From: Inia geoffrensis
Lineage: Eukaryota > Chordata > Mammalia > Artiodactyla > Iniidae
Length of the DNA: 64,000 bases
NCBI GenBank assembly: GCA_036417435.1
Contig: JAZAQT010000027.1
Location: 1,550,001-1,614,000 of the forward strand
Reading direction: 5' to 3'
In this document: positions 10,416 through 24,295 of the stretch, in pieces
Position numbering within the stretch: position 1 is the first letter of the stretch
How the letters are laid out: each line of letters starts with the position of its first letter
Made by a program: the position numbers and the translations under genes
Notes under the pieces: generated by a model
The model's database searches: none
Told to the model about the DNA's origin: nothing
Seen by the model: only the letters and a program-made list of their open reading frames with translations

Positions 10416-12151
10416 ACTCTGTTGTGTTTTGTAATGCAGTTCACACGTAGCCGTGTTTACATTCCCGGTATTAGTGATATCTTATGATGTTTCTTTTTCT
10501 GTGTGACTTATTTCACTTAGAATCATCGTAACTAAATCCACTCATTATGCTGCTACTGGTCTGTTGCCATTGATTTCATTGTTGAGTGATATTCCATTGT
10601 AGGGATGTACCACAACTTCTATATCCATTTTTCTCTTTCTGGGCTATTAAAGTTGTACCATAGTCAAGGCTCCCGTACACACAGCAGCCACAAACTTTGG
10701 TGTGGCTGTGTCTTTTTCATTTAAATTTTCCGAATCTATAGCACCATAAGTGGAAGTGCCCTAGGCTCTCTAGCTTGGGTTTTTCTTTGTTCCAGGAAAC
10801 ACCATCCACTTCTCCAGAGTGGCTGTTGGCAATTTACATCCCGCCCATCAGCATAACAAGGTTGCCGGTTATCCATGGCCTGTCCTGCCTCTCTGGATTT
10901 TACACTTTTTTCGGACGGCCCTTTGGATCGGTGGGAAGTGAGACTGCCTTGTAGTGCGGATTTCCACTGCAGGCTTGCTTGGTTGGCCAAAAAGGGCGTA
11001 TGCGTTTTTTCCTGAATATATTCAGGAAAAAACGCATACGCCCTTTTTGGCCAAGTGCATCACTGTCGAACTGCTGCCTCTTTTCCTACGCTTTCAGAGC
11101 AATTCTTATCTACCCCCTGATATCTGTTTTCTGCAATTCTGCGTCGCGTTCAAATCCTCTTCACAGCCTTCCTTCAATAAATTTTTTGATGATAGGGGTC
11201 ATTTGGAACTCTGCAGGATTGTGAGTTACAGTGCCACAAATCTCCTTTTCTCAACTCGCTTTCTTGTGAGCGGACCGCAACCCCGAAGAATTGCTTCAGG
11301 CCCTAATCTCGTTCCGGCATGGCACGCTGAGCCTTTGATGAATTCTTCTTCCTGTAGGGAAATCAGTGTTCAATGTGCCCGTCCAAACACATCAAGTTAG
11401 CTGCTCATTCGTTCTCCTTATTCCTGTTCAACTTCCACAGAAATTGCAAACTGTGCCAAACAAGAGGTCAAAGGCACTGACTCTCCAAGTGGGGAGAATG
11501 TTAATATTACATCTGGAACGGCGAACTCGAGTACCAGGGGGCTAAAATGGCGATGAGTTTTAGAAATTGTGCCTGATCACTTCGTGGACCATATTCTGGG
11601 TTTTCCATGCATATTTTAGCTGAAGGATAAATCCCTTACACGTGGAGATTTGGGACCCGTGGAATGGGAACCATGCACCATTACCTCAAAGGGTCTGCAT
11701 TCCCTCACCAATAGTATCAGCCCCAAGTGTCCAGCCTTATCTCTCCCACAGCTGAGGATGTAGAGGTGGTAAATCCAAGATTCCTCACAAGCCCTGAAGG
11801 ACTTATTTAAGAATTTCTCTCTATTTGACAGTCCTTGTGTTTTGTTTTTCAAATTTATTTTTATAAGGGGATTTAGCTTATTGACACTGCTGTGTGTATG
11901 CTGCTGTACACAAATGATTTTCTTATGGAGACCTATAAATGTATGGGTTTTAATTTTCTTCATAGTCAGGTATATTCCTAGGTTTTGAATACGGGGTGTT
12001 GAGTCCATTTGGTTGAGCAAGGAGTAGCTCTTGTCTAATATATATTTGGCTTATGGAATGGTATCTGTCCTAATGTCAACCTCTGGTTTTATGCAGCCTC
12101 ACCACTCTCCTTTCCCCTTAAGGAAGCATAAGTTTCTTTTGTAAATGTGAG
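10416..12151. repeat. Monomer M7, family 1, Y head / W tail, 1736 bp
   Basis: Y head (cacacagcagcc, cttgggtttttc, ttgccggttatcc) joined to a W tail (caacttccacag, attacatctgg, cagctgaggatg, gttttgtttttc). The palindrome at 10983-11054 is perfect. Its end (cctcaccactctcc, ccttaaggaagc) recurs at the ends of M14 and M16. Confidence 0.93.
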
Positions 12152-13887
12152 ACTCTCTTGTGTTTTGTAATGCAGTTCACACGTAGCCGTGTTTACATTC
12201 CCGGTATTAGTGATATCTTATGATGTTTCTTTTTCTGTGTGACTTATTTCACTTAGAATCATCGTAACTAAATCCACTCATTATGCTGCTACTGGTCTGT
12301 TGCCATTGATTTCATTGTTGAGTGATATTCCATTGTAGGGATGTACCACAACTTCTATATCCATTTTTCTCTTTCTGGGCTATTAAAGTTGTACCATAGT
12401 CAAGGCTCCCGTACACAGAGCAGCCCCAAACTGTGGTGTGGCTGTGTCTTTTTCATTTAAATTTTCCGAATCTATAGCACCATAAGTGGAAGTGCCCTAG
12501 GCTCTCTAGCTTGGTTTTTTCTTTGTTCCAGGAAACACCATCCACTTCTCCAGAGTGGCTGTTGGCAATTTACATCCCGCCCATCAGCATAACAAGGCTG
12601 CCGGTTCTCCATGGCCTGTCCTGCCTCTCTGGATTTTACACTTTTTTCGGACGGCCCTTTGGATCGGTGGGAAGTGAGACTGCCTTGTAGTGCGGATTTC
12701 CACTGCAGGCTTGCTTGGTTGGCCAAAAAGCGCGTATGCGTTTTTTCCTGAATATATTCAGGGAAAAACGCATACGCCCTTTTTGGCCAAGTGCATCACT
12801 GTCGAACTGCTGCCTCTTTTCCTACGCTTTCAGAGCAATTCTTATCTACCCCCTGATATCTGTTTTCTGCAATTCTGCGTCGCGTTCAAATCCTCTTCAC
12901 AGCCTTCCTTCAATAAATTTTTTGATGATAGGGGTCATTTGGAACTCTGCAGGATTGTGAGTTACAGTGCCACAAATCTCCTTTTCTCAACTCGCTTTCT
13001 TGTGAGCGGACCGCAACCCCGAAGAATTGCTTCAGGCCCTAATCTCGTTCCGGCATGGCACGCTGAGCCTTTGATGAATTCTTCTTCCTGTAGGGAAATC
13101 AGTGTTCAATGTGCCCGTCCAAACACATCAAGTTAGCTGCTCATTCGTTCTCCTTATTCCTGTTCATCTTCCACAGAAATTGCAAACTGTGCCAAACAAG
13201 AGGTCAAAGGCACTGACTCTCCAAGTGGGGAGAATATTAATATTGCATCTGGAACGGTGAACTCGAGTACCAGAGGGCGAAAATGGCGATGAGTTTTAGA
13301 AATTTTTCCTGATCACTTCGTGGACCATATTCTGGGATTTCCATGCATATTTTAGCTGAAGGATAAATCCCTTACACGTGAAGATATGGGACCCGTGGAA
13401 TGGGAACCATGCACCATTACCTCAAAGGGTCTGCATTCCCTCACCAATAGTATCAGCCCCAAGTGTCCAGCTTTATCTCTCCCACAGCTGTGGATGTAGA
13501 GGTGGTAAATACAAGATTCCTCACAAGCCCTGAAGGACTTATTTAAGAATTTGTCTCTATTTGACAGTCCTTGTGTTTTCTTTTTCAAATTTATTTTTAT
13601 AAGGGGATTTAGCTTATTGACACTGCTGTGTGTATGCTGCTGTACACAAATGATTTTCTTATGGAGACCTATAAATGTATGGGTTTTAATTTTCTTCATA
13701 GTCAGGTATATTCCTAGGTTTTGAATACGGGGTGTTGAGTCCATTTGGTTGAGCAAGGAGTAGCTCTTGTCTAATATATATTTGGCTTATGGAATGGTAT
13801 CTGTCCTAATGTCAACCTCTGGTTTTATGCAGCCTCCCCACTCTCCCTTCCCCTTAAGCAAGCATAAGTTTCTTTTGTAAATGTGAG
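12152..13887. repeat. Monomer M8, family 1, subtype Z, 1736 bp
   Basis: Z markers: caaactgtggtgtgg, aaaaagcgcgtatg in the palindrome, gagaatattaatattg, ggaacggtgaac, accagagggcg and gaatttgtctc. The palindrome at 12719-12790 has two mismatches (agcgcg in the left arm, cagggaaaaa in the right). The next Z copy, M11, begins 5205 bp later. Confidence 0.93.
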
Positions 13888-15620
13888 ACTCTGTTGTGTT
13901 TTGTAATGCAGTTCACACGTAGCCGTGTTTACATTCCCGGTATTTGTGATATCTTATGATGTTTCTTTTTCTGTGTGACTTATTTCACTTAGAATCATCG
14001 TAACTAAATCCACTCATTATGCTGCTACTGGTCTGTTGCCATTGATTTCATTGTTGAGTGATATTCCATTGTAGGGATGTACCACAACTTCTATATCCAT
14101 TTTTCTCTTTCTGGGCTATTAAAGTTGTACCATAGTCAAGGCTCCCGTACACAGAGCAGCCCCAAACTTTGGTGTGGCTGTGTCTTTTTCATTTAAATTT
14201 TCCGAATCTATAGCACCATAAGTGGAAGTGCCCTAGGCTCTCTAGCTTGTTTTTTTCTTTGTTCCAGGAAACACCATCCACTTCTCCAGAGTGGCTGTTG
14301 GCAATTTACATCCCGCCCAACAGCATAACAAGGCTGCCGGTTCTCCATGGCCTGTCCTGCCTCTCTGGATTTTACACTTTTTGGACGGCCCTTTGGATCG
14401 GTGGGAAGTGAGACTGCCTTGTAGTGCGGATTTCCATTACAGGCTTGCTTGGTTGGCCAAAAAGTGCGTATTCGTTTTTTCCTGAATCTATTCAGGGAAA
14501 AACGCATACGCCCTTTTTGGCAAAGTGCATCACTGTCGGACTGCTTCCTCTTTTCCTACGCTTTCAGAGCAATTCTTATCTACCCCCTGATATCTGTTTT
14601 CTGCAATTCTGCGTCACATTCAAGTCCTCTTCAGAGCCTTCCTTCAATAAATTTTTGGATGCTAGGGGTGATTTGGAACTCTGCAGGATTTTGAGCTACA
14701 GTGCCACAAATCACCTTTTCTCAACTCGCTCTCTTGTGAGCTGACCGCAAACCCGAAGAATTGCTTCAGGCCCTAATCTCGTTCCGGCATGGCACGCTGA
14801 GCCTTTGATGAATTCTTCTTCCTGTAGGGAAATCAGTGTTCAATGTGCCCGTCCAAACAAATCAAGTTAGCTGCTCATTCGTTCTTCTATTCCTCTTCAT
14901 CTTCCACAGAAATTGCAAACTGTGCCAAACAAGAGGTCAAAGGCACTGACTCTCCAAGTGGGGAGAATGTTAATATTGCATCTGGAACGGCGAAATCGAG
15001 TACCAGGGGGCTAAAATGGCGATGAGTTTTAGAAATTGTGCCTGATCACTTCGTGGACCATATTCTGGGATTTAAATGCATATTTTAGCTGAAGGATAAA
15101 TCCCTTACACGTGAAGATTTGGGACCCGTGGAATGGGAACCATGCACCATTACCTCAAAGGGTCTGCATTCCCTCACCAATAGTATCAGCCCCAAGTGTC
15201 CAGCTTTATCTCTCCCACAGCTGTGGATGTAGAGGTGGTAAATACAAGATTCCTCACAAGCCCTGAAGGACTTATTTAAGAATTTCTCTCTATTTGACAG
15301 TCCTTGTGTTTTCTTTTTCAAATTTATTTTTATAAGGGGATTTAGCTTATTGACACTGCTGTGTGTATGCTGCTGTACACAAATGATTTTCTTATGGAGA
15401 CCTATAAATGTATGGGTTTTAATTTTCTTCATAGTCAGGTATATTCCTAGGTTTTGAATACGCCGTGTTGAGTCCATTTGGTTGAGCAAGGAGTAGCTCT
15501 TGTCTAATATATATTTGGCTTATGGAATGGTATCTGTCCTAATGTCAACCTCTGGTTTTATGCAGCCTCCCCACTCTCCCTTCCCCTTAAGCAAGCATAA
15601 GTTGCTTTTGTAAATGTGAG
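13888..15620. repeat. Monomer M9, family 1, subtype X, 1733 bp
   Basis: X markers: cttgtttttttc, cccaacagc, acactttttggacgg (two bases shorter than usual), gttcttctattcctc (one base shorter) and gcgaaatcgag. These losses account for the 1733-bp length. The palindrome at 14453-14524 is the most decayed type, with about five mismatches (agtgcg, tattcg, a changed centre, cagggaa, ggcaaa). The private variant tatttgtgat separates it from M12. Confidence 0.93.
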
Positions 15621-17356
15621 ACTCTGTTGTGTTTTGTAATGCAGTTCACACGTAGCCGTGTTTACATTCCCGGTATTAGTGATATCTTATGATGTTTCTT
15701 TTTCTGTGTGACTTATTTCACTTAGAATCATCGTAACTAAATCCACTCATTATGCTGCTACTGGTCTGTTGCCATTGATTTCATTGTTGAGTGATATTCC
15801 ATTGTAGGGATGTACCACAACTTCTATATCCATTTTTCTCTTTCTGGGCTATTAAAGTTGTACCATAGTCAAGGCTCCCGTACACACAGCAGCCCCAAAC
15901 TTTGGTGTGGCTGTGTCTTTTTCATTTAAATTTTCCGAATCTATAGCACCATAAGTGGAAGTGCCCTAGGCTCTCTAGCTTGGGTTTTTCTTTGTTCCAG
16001 GAAACACCATCCACTTCTCCAGAGTGGCTGTTGGCAATTTACATCCCGCCCATCAGCATAACAAGGTTGCCGGTTATCCATGGCCTGTCCTGCCTCTCTG
16101 GATTTTACACTTATTTCGGACGGCCCTTTGGATCGGTGGGAAGTGAGACTGCCTTGTAGTGCGGATTTCCACTGCAGGCTTGCTTGGTTGGCCAAAAAGG
16201 GCGTATGCGTTTTTTCCTGAATATATTCAGGAAAAAACGCATACGCCCTTTTTGGCCAAGTGCATCACTGTCGAACTGCTGCCTCTTTTCCTACGCTTTC
16301 AGAGCAATTCTTATCTACCCCCTGATATCTGTTTTCTGCAATTCTGCGTCGCGTTCAAATCCTCTTCACAGCCTTCCTTCAATAAATTTTTTGATGATAG
16401 GGGTCATTTGGAACTCTGCAGGATTGTGAGTTACAGTGCCACAAATCTCCTTTTCTCAACTCGCTTTCTTGTGAGCGGACCGCAACCCCGAAGAATTGCT
16501 TCAGGCCCTAATCTCGTTCCGGCATGGCACGCTGAGCCTTTGATGAATTCTTCTTCCTGTAGGGAAATCAGTGTTCAATGTGCCCGTCCAAACACATCAA
16601 GTTAGCTGCTCATTCGTTCTCCTTATTCCTGTTCATCTTCCACAGAAATTGCAAACTGTGCCAAACAAGAGGTCAAAGGCACTGACTCTCCAAGTGGGGA
16701 GAATATTAATATTGCATCTGGAACGGTGAACTCGAGTACCAGAGGGCGAAAATGGCGATGAGTTTTAGAAATTTTTCCTGATCACTTCGTGGACCATATT
16801 CTGGGATTTCCATGCATATTTTAGCTGAAGGATAAATCCTTTACACGTGAAGATATGGGACCCGTGGAATGGGAACCATGCACCATTACCTCAAAGGGTC
16901 TGCATTCCCTCACCAATAGTATCAGCCCCAAGTGTCCAACTTTATCTCTCCCACAGCTGTGGATGTAGAGGTGGTAAATACAAGATTCCTCACAAGCCCT
17001 GAAGGACTTATTTAAGAATTTGTCTCTATTTGACAGTCCTTGTGTTTTCTTTTTCAAATTTATTTTTATAAGGGGATTTAGCTTATTGACACTGCTGTGT
17101 GTATGCTGCTGTACACAAATGATTTTCTTATGGAGACCTATAAATGTATGGGTTTTAATTTTCTTCATAGTCAGGTATATTCCTAGGTTTTGAATACGGG
17201 GTGTTGAGTCCATTTGCTTGAGCAAGGAGTAGCTCTTGTCTAATATATATTTGGCTTATGGAATGGTATCTGTCCTAATGTCAACCTCTGGTTTTATGCA
17301 GCCTCCCCACTCTCCCTTCCCCTTAAGCAAGCATAAGTTTCTTTTGTAAATGTGAG
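15621..17356. repeat. Monomer M10, family 1, Y head / Z-like tail, 1736 bp
   Basis: Y head (cacacagcagcc, ttgccggttatcc, acttatttcgg) with a Z-like tail (gaatattaatattg, accagagggcg, gaatttgtctc). M10 and M13 alone share aaatcctttacac, gtccaacttt and catttgcttgagc. The palindrome at 16188-16259 is perfect. Confidence 0.93.
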
Positions 17357-19092
17357 ACTCTGTTGTGTTTTGTAATGCAGTTCACACGTAGCCGTGTTTA
17401 CATTCCCGGTATTAGTGATATCTTATGATGTTTCTTTTTCTGTGTGACTTATTTCACTTAGGATCATCGTAACTAAATCCACTCATTATGCTGCTACTGG
17501 TCTGTTGCCATTGATTTCATTGTTGAGTGATATTCCATTGTAGGGATGTACCACAACTTCTATATCCATTTTTCTCTTTCTGGGCTATTAAAGTTGTACC
17601 ATAGTCAAGGCTCCCGTACACAGAGCAGCCCCAAACTGTGGTGTGGCTGTGTCTTTTTCATTTAAATTTTCCGAATCTATAGCACCATAAGTGGAAGTGC
17701 CCTAGGCTCTCTAGCTTGGTTTTTTCTTTGTTCCAGGAAACACCATCCACTTCTCCAGAGTGGCTGTTGGCAATTTACATCCCGCCCATCAGCATAACAA
17801 GGCTGCCGGTTCTCCATGGCCTGTCCTGCCTCTCTGGATTTTACACTTTTTTCGGACGGCCCTTTGGATCGGTGGGAAGTGAGACTGCCTTGTAGTGCGG
17901 ATTTCCACTGCAGGCTTGCTTGGTTGGCCAAAAAGCGCGTATGCGTTTTTTCCTGAATATATTCAGGGAAAAACGCATACGCCCTTTTTGGCCAAGTGCA
18001 TCACTGTCGAACTGCTGCCTCTTTTCCTACGCTTTCAGAGCAATTCTTATCTACCCCCTGATATCTGTTTTCTGCAATTCTGCGTCGCGTTCAAATCCTC
18101 TTCACAGCCTTCCTTCAATAAATTTTTTGATGATAGGGGTCATTTGGAACTCTGCAGGATTGTGAGTTACAGTGCCACAAATCTCCTTTTCTCAACTCGC
18201 TTTCTTGTGAGCGGACCGCAACCCCGAAGAATTGCTTCAGGCCCTAATCTCGTTCCGGCATGGCACGCTGAGCCTTTGATGAATTCTTCTTCCTGTAGGG
18301 AAATCAGTGTTCAATGTGCCCGTCCAAACACATCAAGTTAGCTGCTCATTCGTTCTCCTTATTCCTGTTCATCTTCCACAGAAATTGCAAACTGTGCCAA
18401 ACAAGAGGTCAAAGGCACTGACTCTCCAAGTGGGGAGAATATTAATATTGCATCTGGAACGGTGAACTCGAGTACCAGAGGGCGAAAATGGCGATGAGTT
18501 TTAGAAATTTTTCCTGATCACTTCGTGGACCATATTCTGGGATTTCCATGCATATTTTAGCTGAAGGATAAATCCCTTACACGTGAAGATATGGGACCCG
18601 TGGAATGGGAACCATGCACCATTACCTCAAAGGGTCTGCATTCCCTCACCAATAGTATCAGCCCCAAGTGTCCAGCTTTATCTCTCCCACAGCTGTGGAT
18701 GTAGAGGTGGTAAATACAAGATTCCTCACAAGCCCTGAAGGACTTATTTAAGAATTTGTCTCTATTTGACAGTCCTTGTGTTTTCTTTTTCAAATTTATT
18801 TTTATAAGGGGATTTAGCTTATTGACACTGCTGTGTGTATGCTGCTGTACACAAATGATTTTCTTATGGAGACCTATAAATGTATGGGTTTTAATTTTCT
18901 TCATAGTCAGGTATATTCCTAGGTTTTGAATACGGGGTGTTGAGTCCATTTGGTTGAGCAAGGAGTAGCTCTTGTCTAATATATATTTGGCTTATGGAAT
19001 GGTATCTGTCCTAATGTCAACCTCTGGTTTTATGCAGCCTCCCCACTCTCCCTTCCCCTTAAGCAAGCATAAGTTTCTTTTGTAAATGTGAG
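17357..19092. repeat. Monomer M11, family 1, subtype Z, 1736 bp
   Basis: The start has cacttaggatcatcg, a marker that also opens M14 and M16. The body is Z (caaactgtggtg, aaaaagcgcg, gaatttgtctc). The palindrome at 17924-17995 has two mismatches, identical to M8 and M15. Confidence 0.93.
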
Positions 19093-20825
19093 ACTCTGTT
19101 GTGTTTTGTAATGCAGTTCACACGTAGCCGTGTTTACATTCCCGGTATTAGTGATATCTTATGATGTTTCTTTTTCTGTGTGACTTATTTCACTTAGAAT
19201 CATCGTAACTAAATCCACTCATTATGCTGCTACTGGTCTGTTGCCATTGATTTCATTGTTGAGTGATATTCCATTGTAGGGATGTACCACAACTTCTATA
19301 TCCATTTTTCTCTTTCTGGGCTATTAAAGTTGTACCATAGTCAAGGCTCCCGTACACAGAGCAGCCCCAAACTTTGGTGTGGCTGTGTCTTTTTCATTTA
19401 AATTTTCCGAATCTATAGCACCATAAGTGGAAGTGCCCTAGGCTCTCTAGCTTGTTTTTTTCTTTGTTCCAGGAAACACCATCCACTTCTCCAGAGTGGC
19501 TGTTGGCAATTTACATCCCGCCCAACAGCATAACAAGGCTGCCGGTTCTCCATGGCCTGTCCTGCCTCTCTGGATTTTACACTTTTTGGACGGCCCTTTG
19601 GATCGGTGGGAAGTGAGACTGCCTTGTAGTGCGGATTTCCATTACAGGCTTGCTTGGTTGGCCAAAAAGTGCGTATTCGTTTTTTCCTGAATCTATTCAG
19701 GGAAAAACGCATACGCCCTTTTTGGCAAAGTGCATCACTGTCGGACTGCTTCCTCTTTTCCTACGCTTTCAGAGCAATTCTTATCTACCCCCTGATATCT
19801 GTTTTCTGCAATTCTGCGTCACATTCAAGTCCTCTTCAGAGCCTTCCTTCAATAAATTTTTGGATGCTAGGGGTGATTTGGAACTCTGCAGGATTTTGAG
19901 CTACAGTGCCACAAATCACCTTTTCTCAACTCGCTCTCTTGTGAGCTGACCGCAAACCCGAAGAATTGCTTCAGGCCCTAATCTCGTTCCGGCATGGCAC
20001 GCTGAGCCTTTGATGAATTCTTCTTCCTGTAGGGAAATCAGTGTTCAATGTGCCCGTCCAAACAAATCAAGTTAGCTGCTCATTCGTTCTTCTATTCCTC
20101 TTCATCTTCCACAGAAATTGCAAACTGTGCCAAACAAGAGGTCAAAGGCACTGACTCTCCAAGTGGGGAGAATGTTAATATTGCATCTGGAACGGCGAAA
20201 TCGAGTACCAGGGGGCTAAAATGGCGATGAGTTTTAGAAATTGTGCCTGATCACTTCGTGGACCATATTCTGGGATTTAAATGCATATTTTAGCTGAAGG
20301 ATAAATCCCTTACACGTGAAGATTTGGGACCCGTGGAATGGGAACCATGCACCATTACCTCAAAGGGTCTGCATTCCCTCACCAATAGTATCAGCCCCAA
20401 GTGTCCAGCTTTATCTCTCCCACAGCTGTGGATGTAGAGGTGGTAAATACAAGATTCCTCACAAGCCCTGAAGGACTTATTTAAGAATTTCTCTCTATTT
20501 GACAGTCCTTGTGTTTTCTTTTTCAAATTTATTTTTATAAGGGGATTTAGCTTATTGACACTGCTGTGTGTATGCTGCTGTACACAAATGATTTTCTTAT
20601 GGAGACCTATAAATGTATGGGTTTTAATTTTCTTCATAGTCAGGTATATTCCTAGGTTTTGAATACGCCGTGTTGAGTCCATTTGGTTGAGCAAGGAGTA
20701 GCTCTTGTCTAATATATATTTGGCTTATGGAATGGTATCTGTCCTAATGTCAACCTCTGGTTTTATGCAGCCTCCCCACTCTCCCTTCCCCTTAAGCAAG
20801 CATAAGTTGCTTTTGTAAATGTGAG
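19093..20825. repeat. Monomer M12, family 1, subtype X, 1733 bp
   Basis: A near-identical copy of M9 at a distance of 5205 bp, with the same short acactttttggacgg, cccaacagc and gcgaaatcgag markers and the same X tail (gatttaaatgc, aatacgccgtg). The palindrome at 19658-19729 has the same approximately five mismatches. Confidence 0.93.
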
Positions 20826-22561
20826 ACTCTGTTGTGTTTTGTAATGCAGTTCACACGTAGCCGTGTTTACATTCCCGGTATTAGTGATATCTTATGATGT
20901 TTCTTTTTCTGTGTGACTTATTTCACTTAGAATCATCGTAACTAAATCCACTCATTATGCTGCTACTGGTCTGTTGCCATTGATTTCATTGTTGAGTGAT
21001 ATTCCATTGTAGGGATGTACCACAACTTCTATATCCATTTTTCTCTTTCTGGGCTATTAAAGTTGTACCATAGTCAAGGCTCCCGTACACACAGCAGCCC
21101 CAAACTTTGGTGTGGCTGTGTCTTTTTCATTTAAATTTTCCGAATCTATAGCACCATAAGTGGAAGTGCCCTAGGCTCTCTAGCTTGGGTTTTTCTTTGT
21201 TCCAGGAAACACCATCCACTTCTCCAGAGTGGCTGTTGGCAATTTACATCCCGCCCATCAGCATAACAAGGTTGCCGGTTATCCATGGCCTGTCCTGCCT
21301 CTCTGGATTTTACACTTATTTCGGACGGCCCTTTGGATCGGTGGGAAGTGAGACTGCCTTGTAGTGCGGATTTCCACTGCAGGCTTGCTTGGTTGGCCAA
21401 AAAGGGCGTATGCGTTTTTTCCTGAATATATTCAGGAAAAAACGCATACGCCTTTTTTGGCCAAGTGCATCACTGTCGAACTGCTGCCTCTTTTCCTACG
21501 CTTTCAGAGCAATTCTTATCTACCCCCTGATATCTGTTTTCTGCAATTCTGCGTCGCGTTCAAATCCTCTTCACAGCCTTCCTTCAATAAATTTTTTGAT
21601 GATAGGGGTCATTTGGAACTCTGCAGGATTGTGAGTTACAGTGCCACAAATCTCCTTTTCTCAACTCGCTTTCTTGTGAGCGGACCGCAACCCCGAAGAA
21701 TTGCTTCAGGCCCTAATCTCGTTCCGGCATGGCACGCTGAGCCTTTGATGAATTCTTCTTCCTGTAGGGAAATCAGTGTTCAATGTGCCCGTCCAAACAC
21801 ATCAAGTTAGCTGCTCATTCGTTCTCCTTATTCCTGTTCATCTTCCACAGAAATTGCAAACTGTGCCAAACAAGAGGTCAAAGGCACTGACTCTCCAAGT
21901 GGGGAGAATATTAATATTGCATCTGGAACGGTGAACTCGAGTACCAGAGGGCGAAAATGGCGATGAGTTTTAGAAATTTTTCCTGATCACTTCGTGGACC
22001 ATATTCTGGGATTTCCATGCATATTTTAGCTGAAGGATAAATCCTTTACACGTGAAGATATGGGACCCGTGGAATGGGAACCATGCACCATTACCTCAAA
22101 GGGTCTGCATTCCCTCACCAATAGTATCAGCCCCAAGTGTCCAACTTTATCTCTCCCACAGCTGTGGATGTAGAGGTGGTAAATACAAGATTCCTCACAA
22201 GCCCTGAAGGACTTATTTAAGAATTTGTCTCTATTTGACAGTCCTTGTGTTTTCTTTTTCAAATTTATTTTTATAAGGGGATTTAGCTTATTGACACTGC
22301 TGTGTGTATGCTGCTGTACACAAATGATTTTCTTATGGAGACCTATAAATGTATGGGTTTTAATTTTCTTCATAGTCAGGTATATTCCTAGGTTTTGAAT
22401 ACGGGGTGTTGAGTCCATTTGCTTGAGCAAGGAGTAGCTCTTGTCTAATATATATTTGGCTTATGGAATGGTATCTGTCCTAATGTCAACCTCTGGTTTT
22501 ATGCAGCCTCCCCACTCTCCCTTCCCCTTAAGCAAGCATAAGTTTCTTTTGTAAATGTGAG
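20826..22561. repeat. Monomer M13, family 1, Y head / Z-like tail, 1736 bp
   Basis: A near-identical copy of M10. The one difference I noticed is in the right arm of the palindrome (cgccttttttgg), which gives the copy at 21393-21464 a single mismatch. It closes the regular part of the 3-monomer repeat. Confidence 0.93.
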
Positions 22562-24295
22562 ACTCTGTTGTGTTTTGTAATGCAGTTCACACGTAGCCGT
22601 GTTTACATTCCCGGTATTAGTGATATCTTATGATGTTTCTTTTTCTGTGTGACTTATTTCACTTAGGATCATCGTAACTAAATCCACTCATTATGCTGCT
22701 ACTGGTCTGTTGCCATTGATTTCATTGTTGAGTGATATTCCATTGTAGGGATGTACCACAACTTCTATATCCATTTTTCTCTTTCTGGGCTATTAAAGTT
22801 GTACCATAGTCAAGGCTCCCGTACACAGAGCAGCCCCAAACTTTGGTGTGGCTGTGTCTTTTTCATTTAAATTTTCCGAATCTATAGCACCATAAGTGGA
22901 AGTACCCTAGGCTCTCTAGCTTGTTTTTTTCTTTGTTCCAGGAAACACCATCCACTTCTCCAGAGTGGCTGTTGGCAATTTACATCCCGCCCAACAGCAT
23001 AACAAGGCTGCCGGTTCTCCATGGCCTGTCCTGCCTCTCTGGATTTTACACTTTTTGGACGGCCCTTTGGATCGGTGGGAAGTGAGACTGCCTTGTAGTG
23101 CGGATTTCCACTGCAGGCTTGCTTGGTTGGCCAAAAAGGGCGTATTCGTTTTTTCCTGAATCTATTCAGGGAAAAACGCATACGCCCTTTTTGGCCAAGT
23201 GCATCACTGTCGAACTGCTGCCTCTTTTCCTACGCTTTCAGAGCAATTCTTATCTTCCCCCTGATATCTGTTTTCTGCAATTCTGCGTCGCGTTCAAATC
23301 CTCTTCACAGCCTTCCTTCAATAAATTTTTGGATGATAGGAGTCATTTGGAACTCTGCAGGATTGTGAGTTACAGTGCCAAAAATCTCCTTTTCTCAACT
23401 CGCTGTCTTGTGAGCTGACCGCAAACCCGAAGAATTGCTTCAGGCCCTAATCTCGTTCCGGCATGGCACGCTGAGCCTTTGATGAATTCTTCTTCCTGTA
23501 GGGAAATCAGTGTTCAATGTGCCCGTCCAAACACATCAAGTTAGCTGCTCATTCGTTCTCCTTATTCCTGTTCAACTTCCACAGAAATTGCAAACTGTGC
23601 CAAACAAGAGGTCAAAGGCACTGACTCTCCAAGTGGGGAGAATATTAATATTACATCTGGAACGGCGAACTCGAGTACCAGGGGGCTAAAATGGCGATGA
23701 GTTTTAGAAATTGTGCCTGATCACTTCGTGGACCATATTCTGGGTTTTCCATGCATATTTTAGCTGAAGGATAAACCCCTTACACGTGGAGATTTGGGAC
23801 CCGTGGAATGGGAACCATGCACCATTACCTCAAAGGGTCTGCATTCCCTCACCAATAGTATCAGCCCCAAGTGTCCAGCCTTATCTCTCCCACAGCTGAG
23901 GATGTAGAGGTGGTAAATCCAAGATTCCTCACAAGCCCTGAAGGACTTATTTAAGAATTTCTCTCTATTTGACAGTCCTTGTGTTTTCTTTTTCAAATTT
24001 ATTTTTATAAGGGGATTTAGCTTATTGACACTGCTGTGTGTATGCTGCTGTACACAAATGATTTTCTTATGGAGACCTATAAATGTATGGGTTTTAATTT
24101 TCTTCATAGTCAGGTATATTCCTAGGTTTTGAATACGGGGTGTTGAGTCCATTTGGTTGAGCAAGGAGTAGCTCTTGTCTAATATATATTTGGCTTATGG
24201 AATGGTATCTGTCCTAATGTAAACCTCTGGTTTTATGCAGCCTCACCACTCTCCTTTCCCCTTAAGGAAGCATAAGTTTCTTTTGTAAATGTGAG
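22562..24295. repeat. Monomer M14, family 1, Z/X/W mosaic, 1734 bp
   Basis: It starts like M11 (cacttaggatcatcg). It becomes X-like by caaactttggtg, with cttgtttttttc, cccaacagc and the short acactttttggacgg. After the palindrome it becomes M1-like (gataggagtcatttgg, ctcgctgtcttg, caacttccacag, cagctgaggatg). The palindrome at 23127-23198 has three mismatches. The first switch lies between about 22,665 and 22,838. Confidence 0.9.

Larger units (their letters stand above)
10416..22561. repeat. 3-monomer higher-order repeat, 5,205 bp
   Basis: Monomers recur every third unit in the order Y, Z, X. M7/M10/M13 are Y at the head, M8/M11 are Z, and M9/M12 are X. The starts of M7 and M10, M8 and M11, M9 and M12, M10 and M13 are each exactly 5205 bp apart (1736 + 1736 + 1733). 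M9 and M12 look almost identical; I noticed only a tatttg/tattag difference near 13,945. M10 and M13 differ by about one base in the palindrome. M7 has a different tail (W), so the first period is imperfect. Confidence 0.93.
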
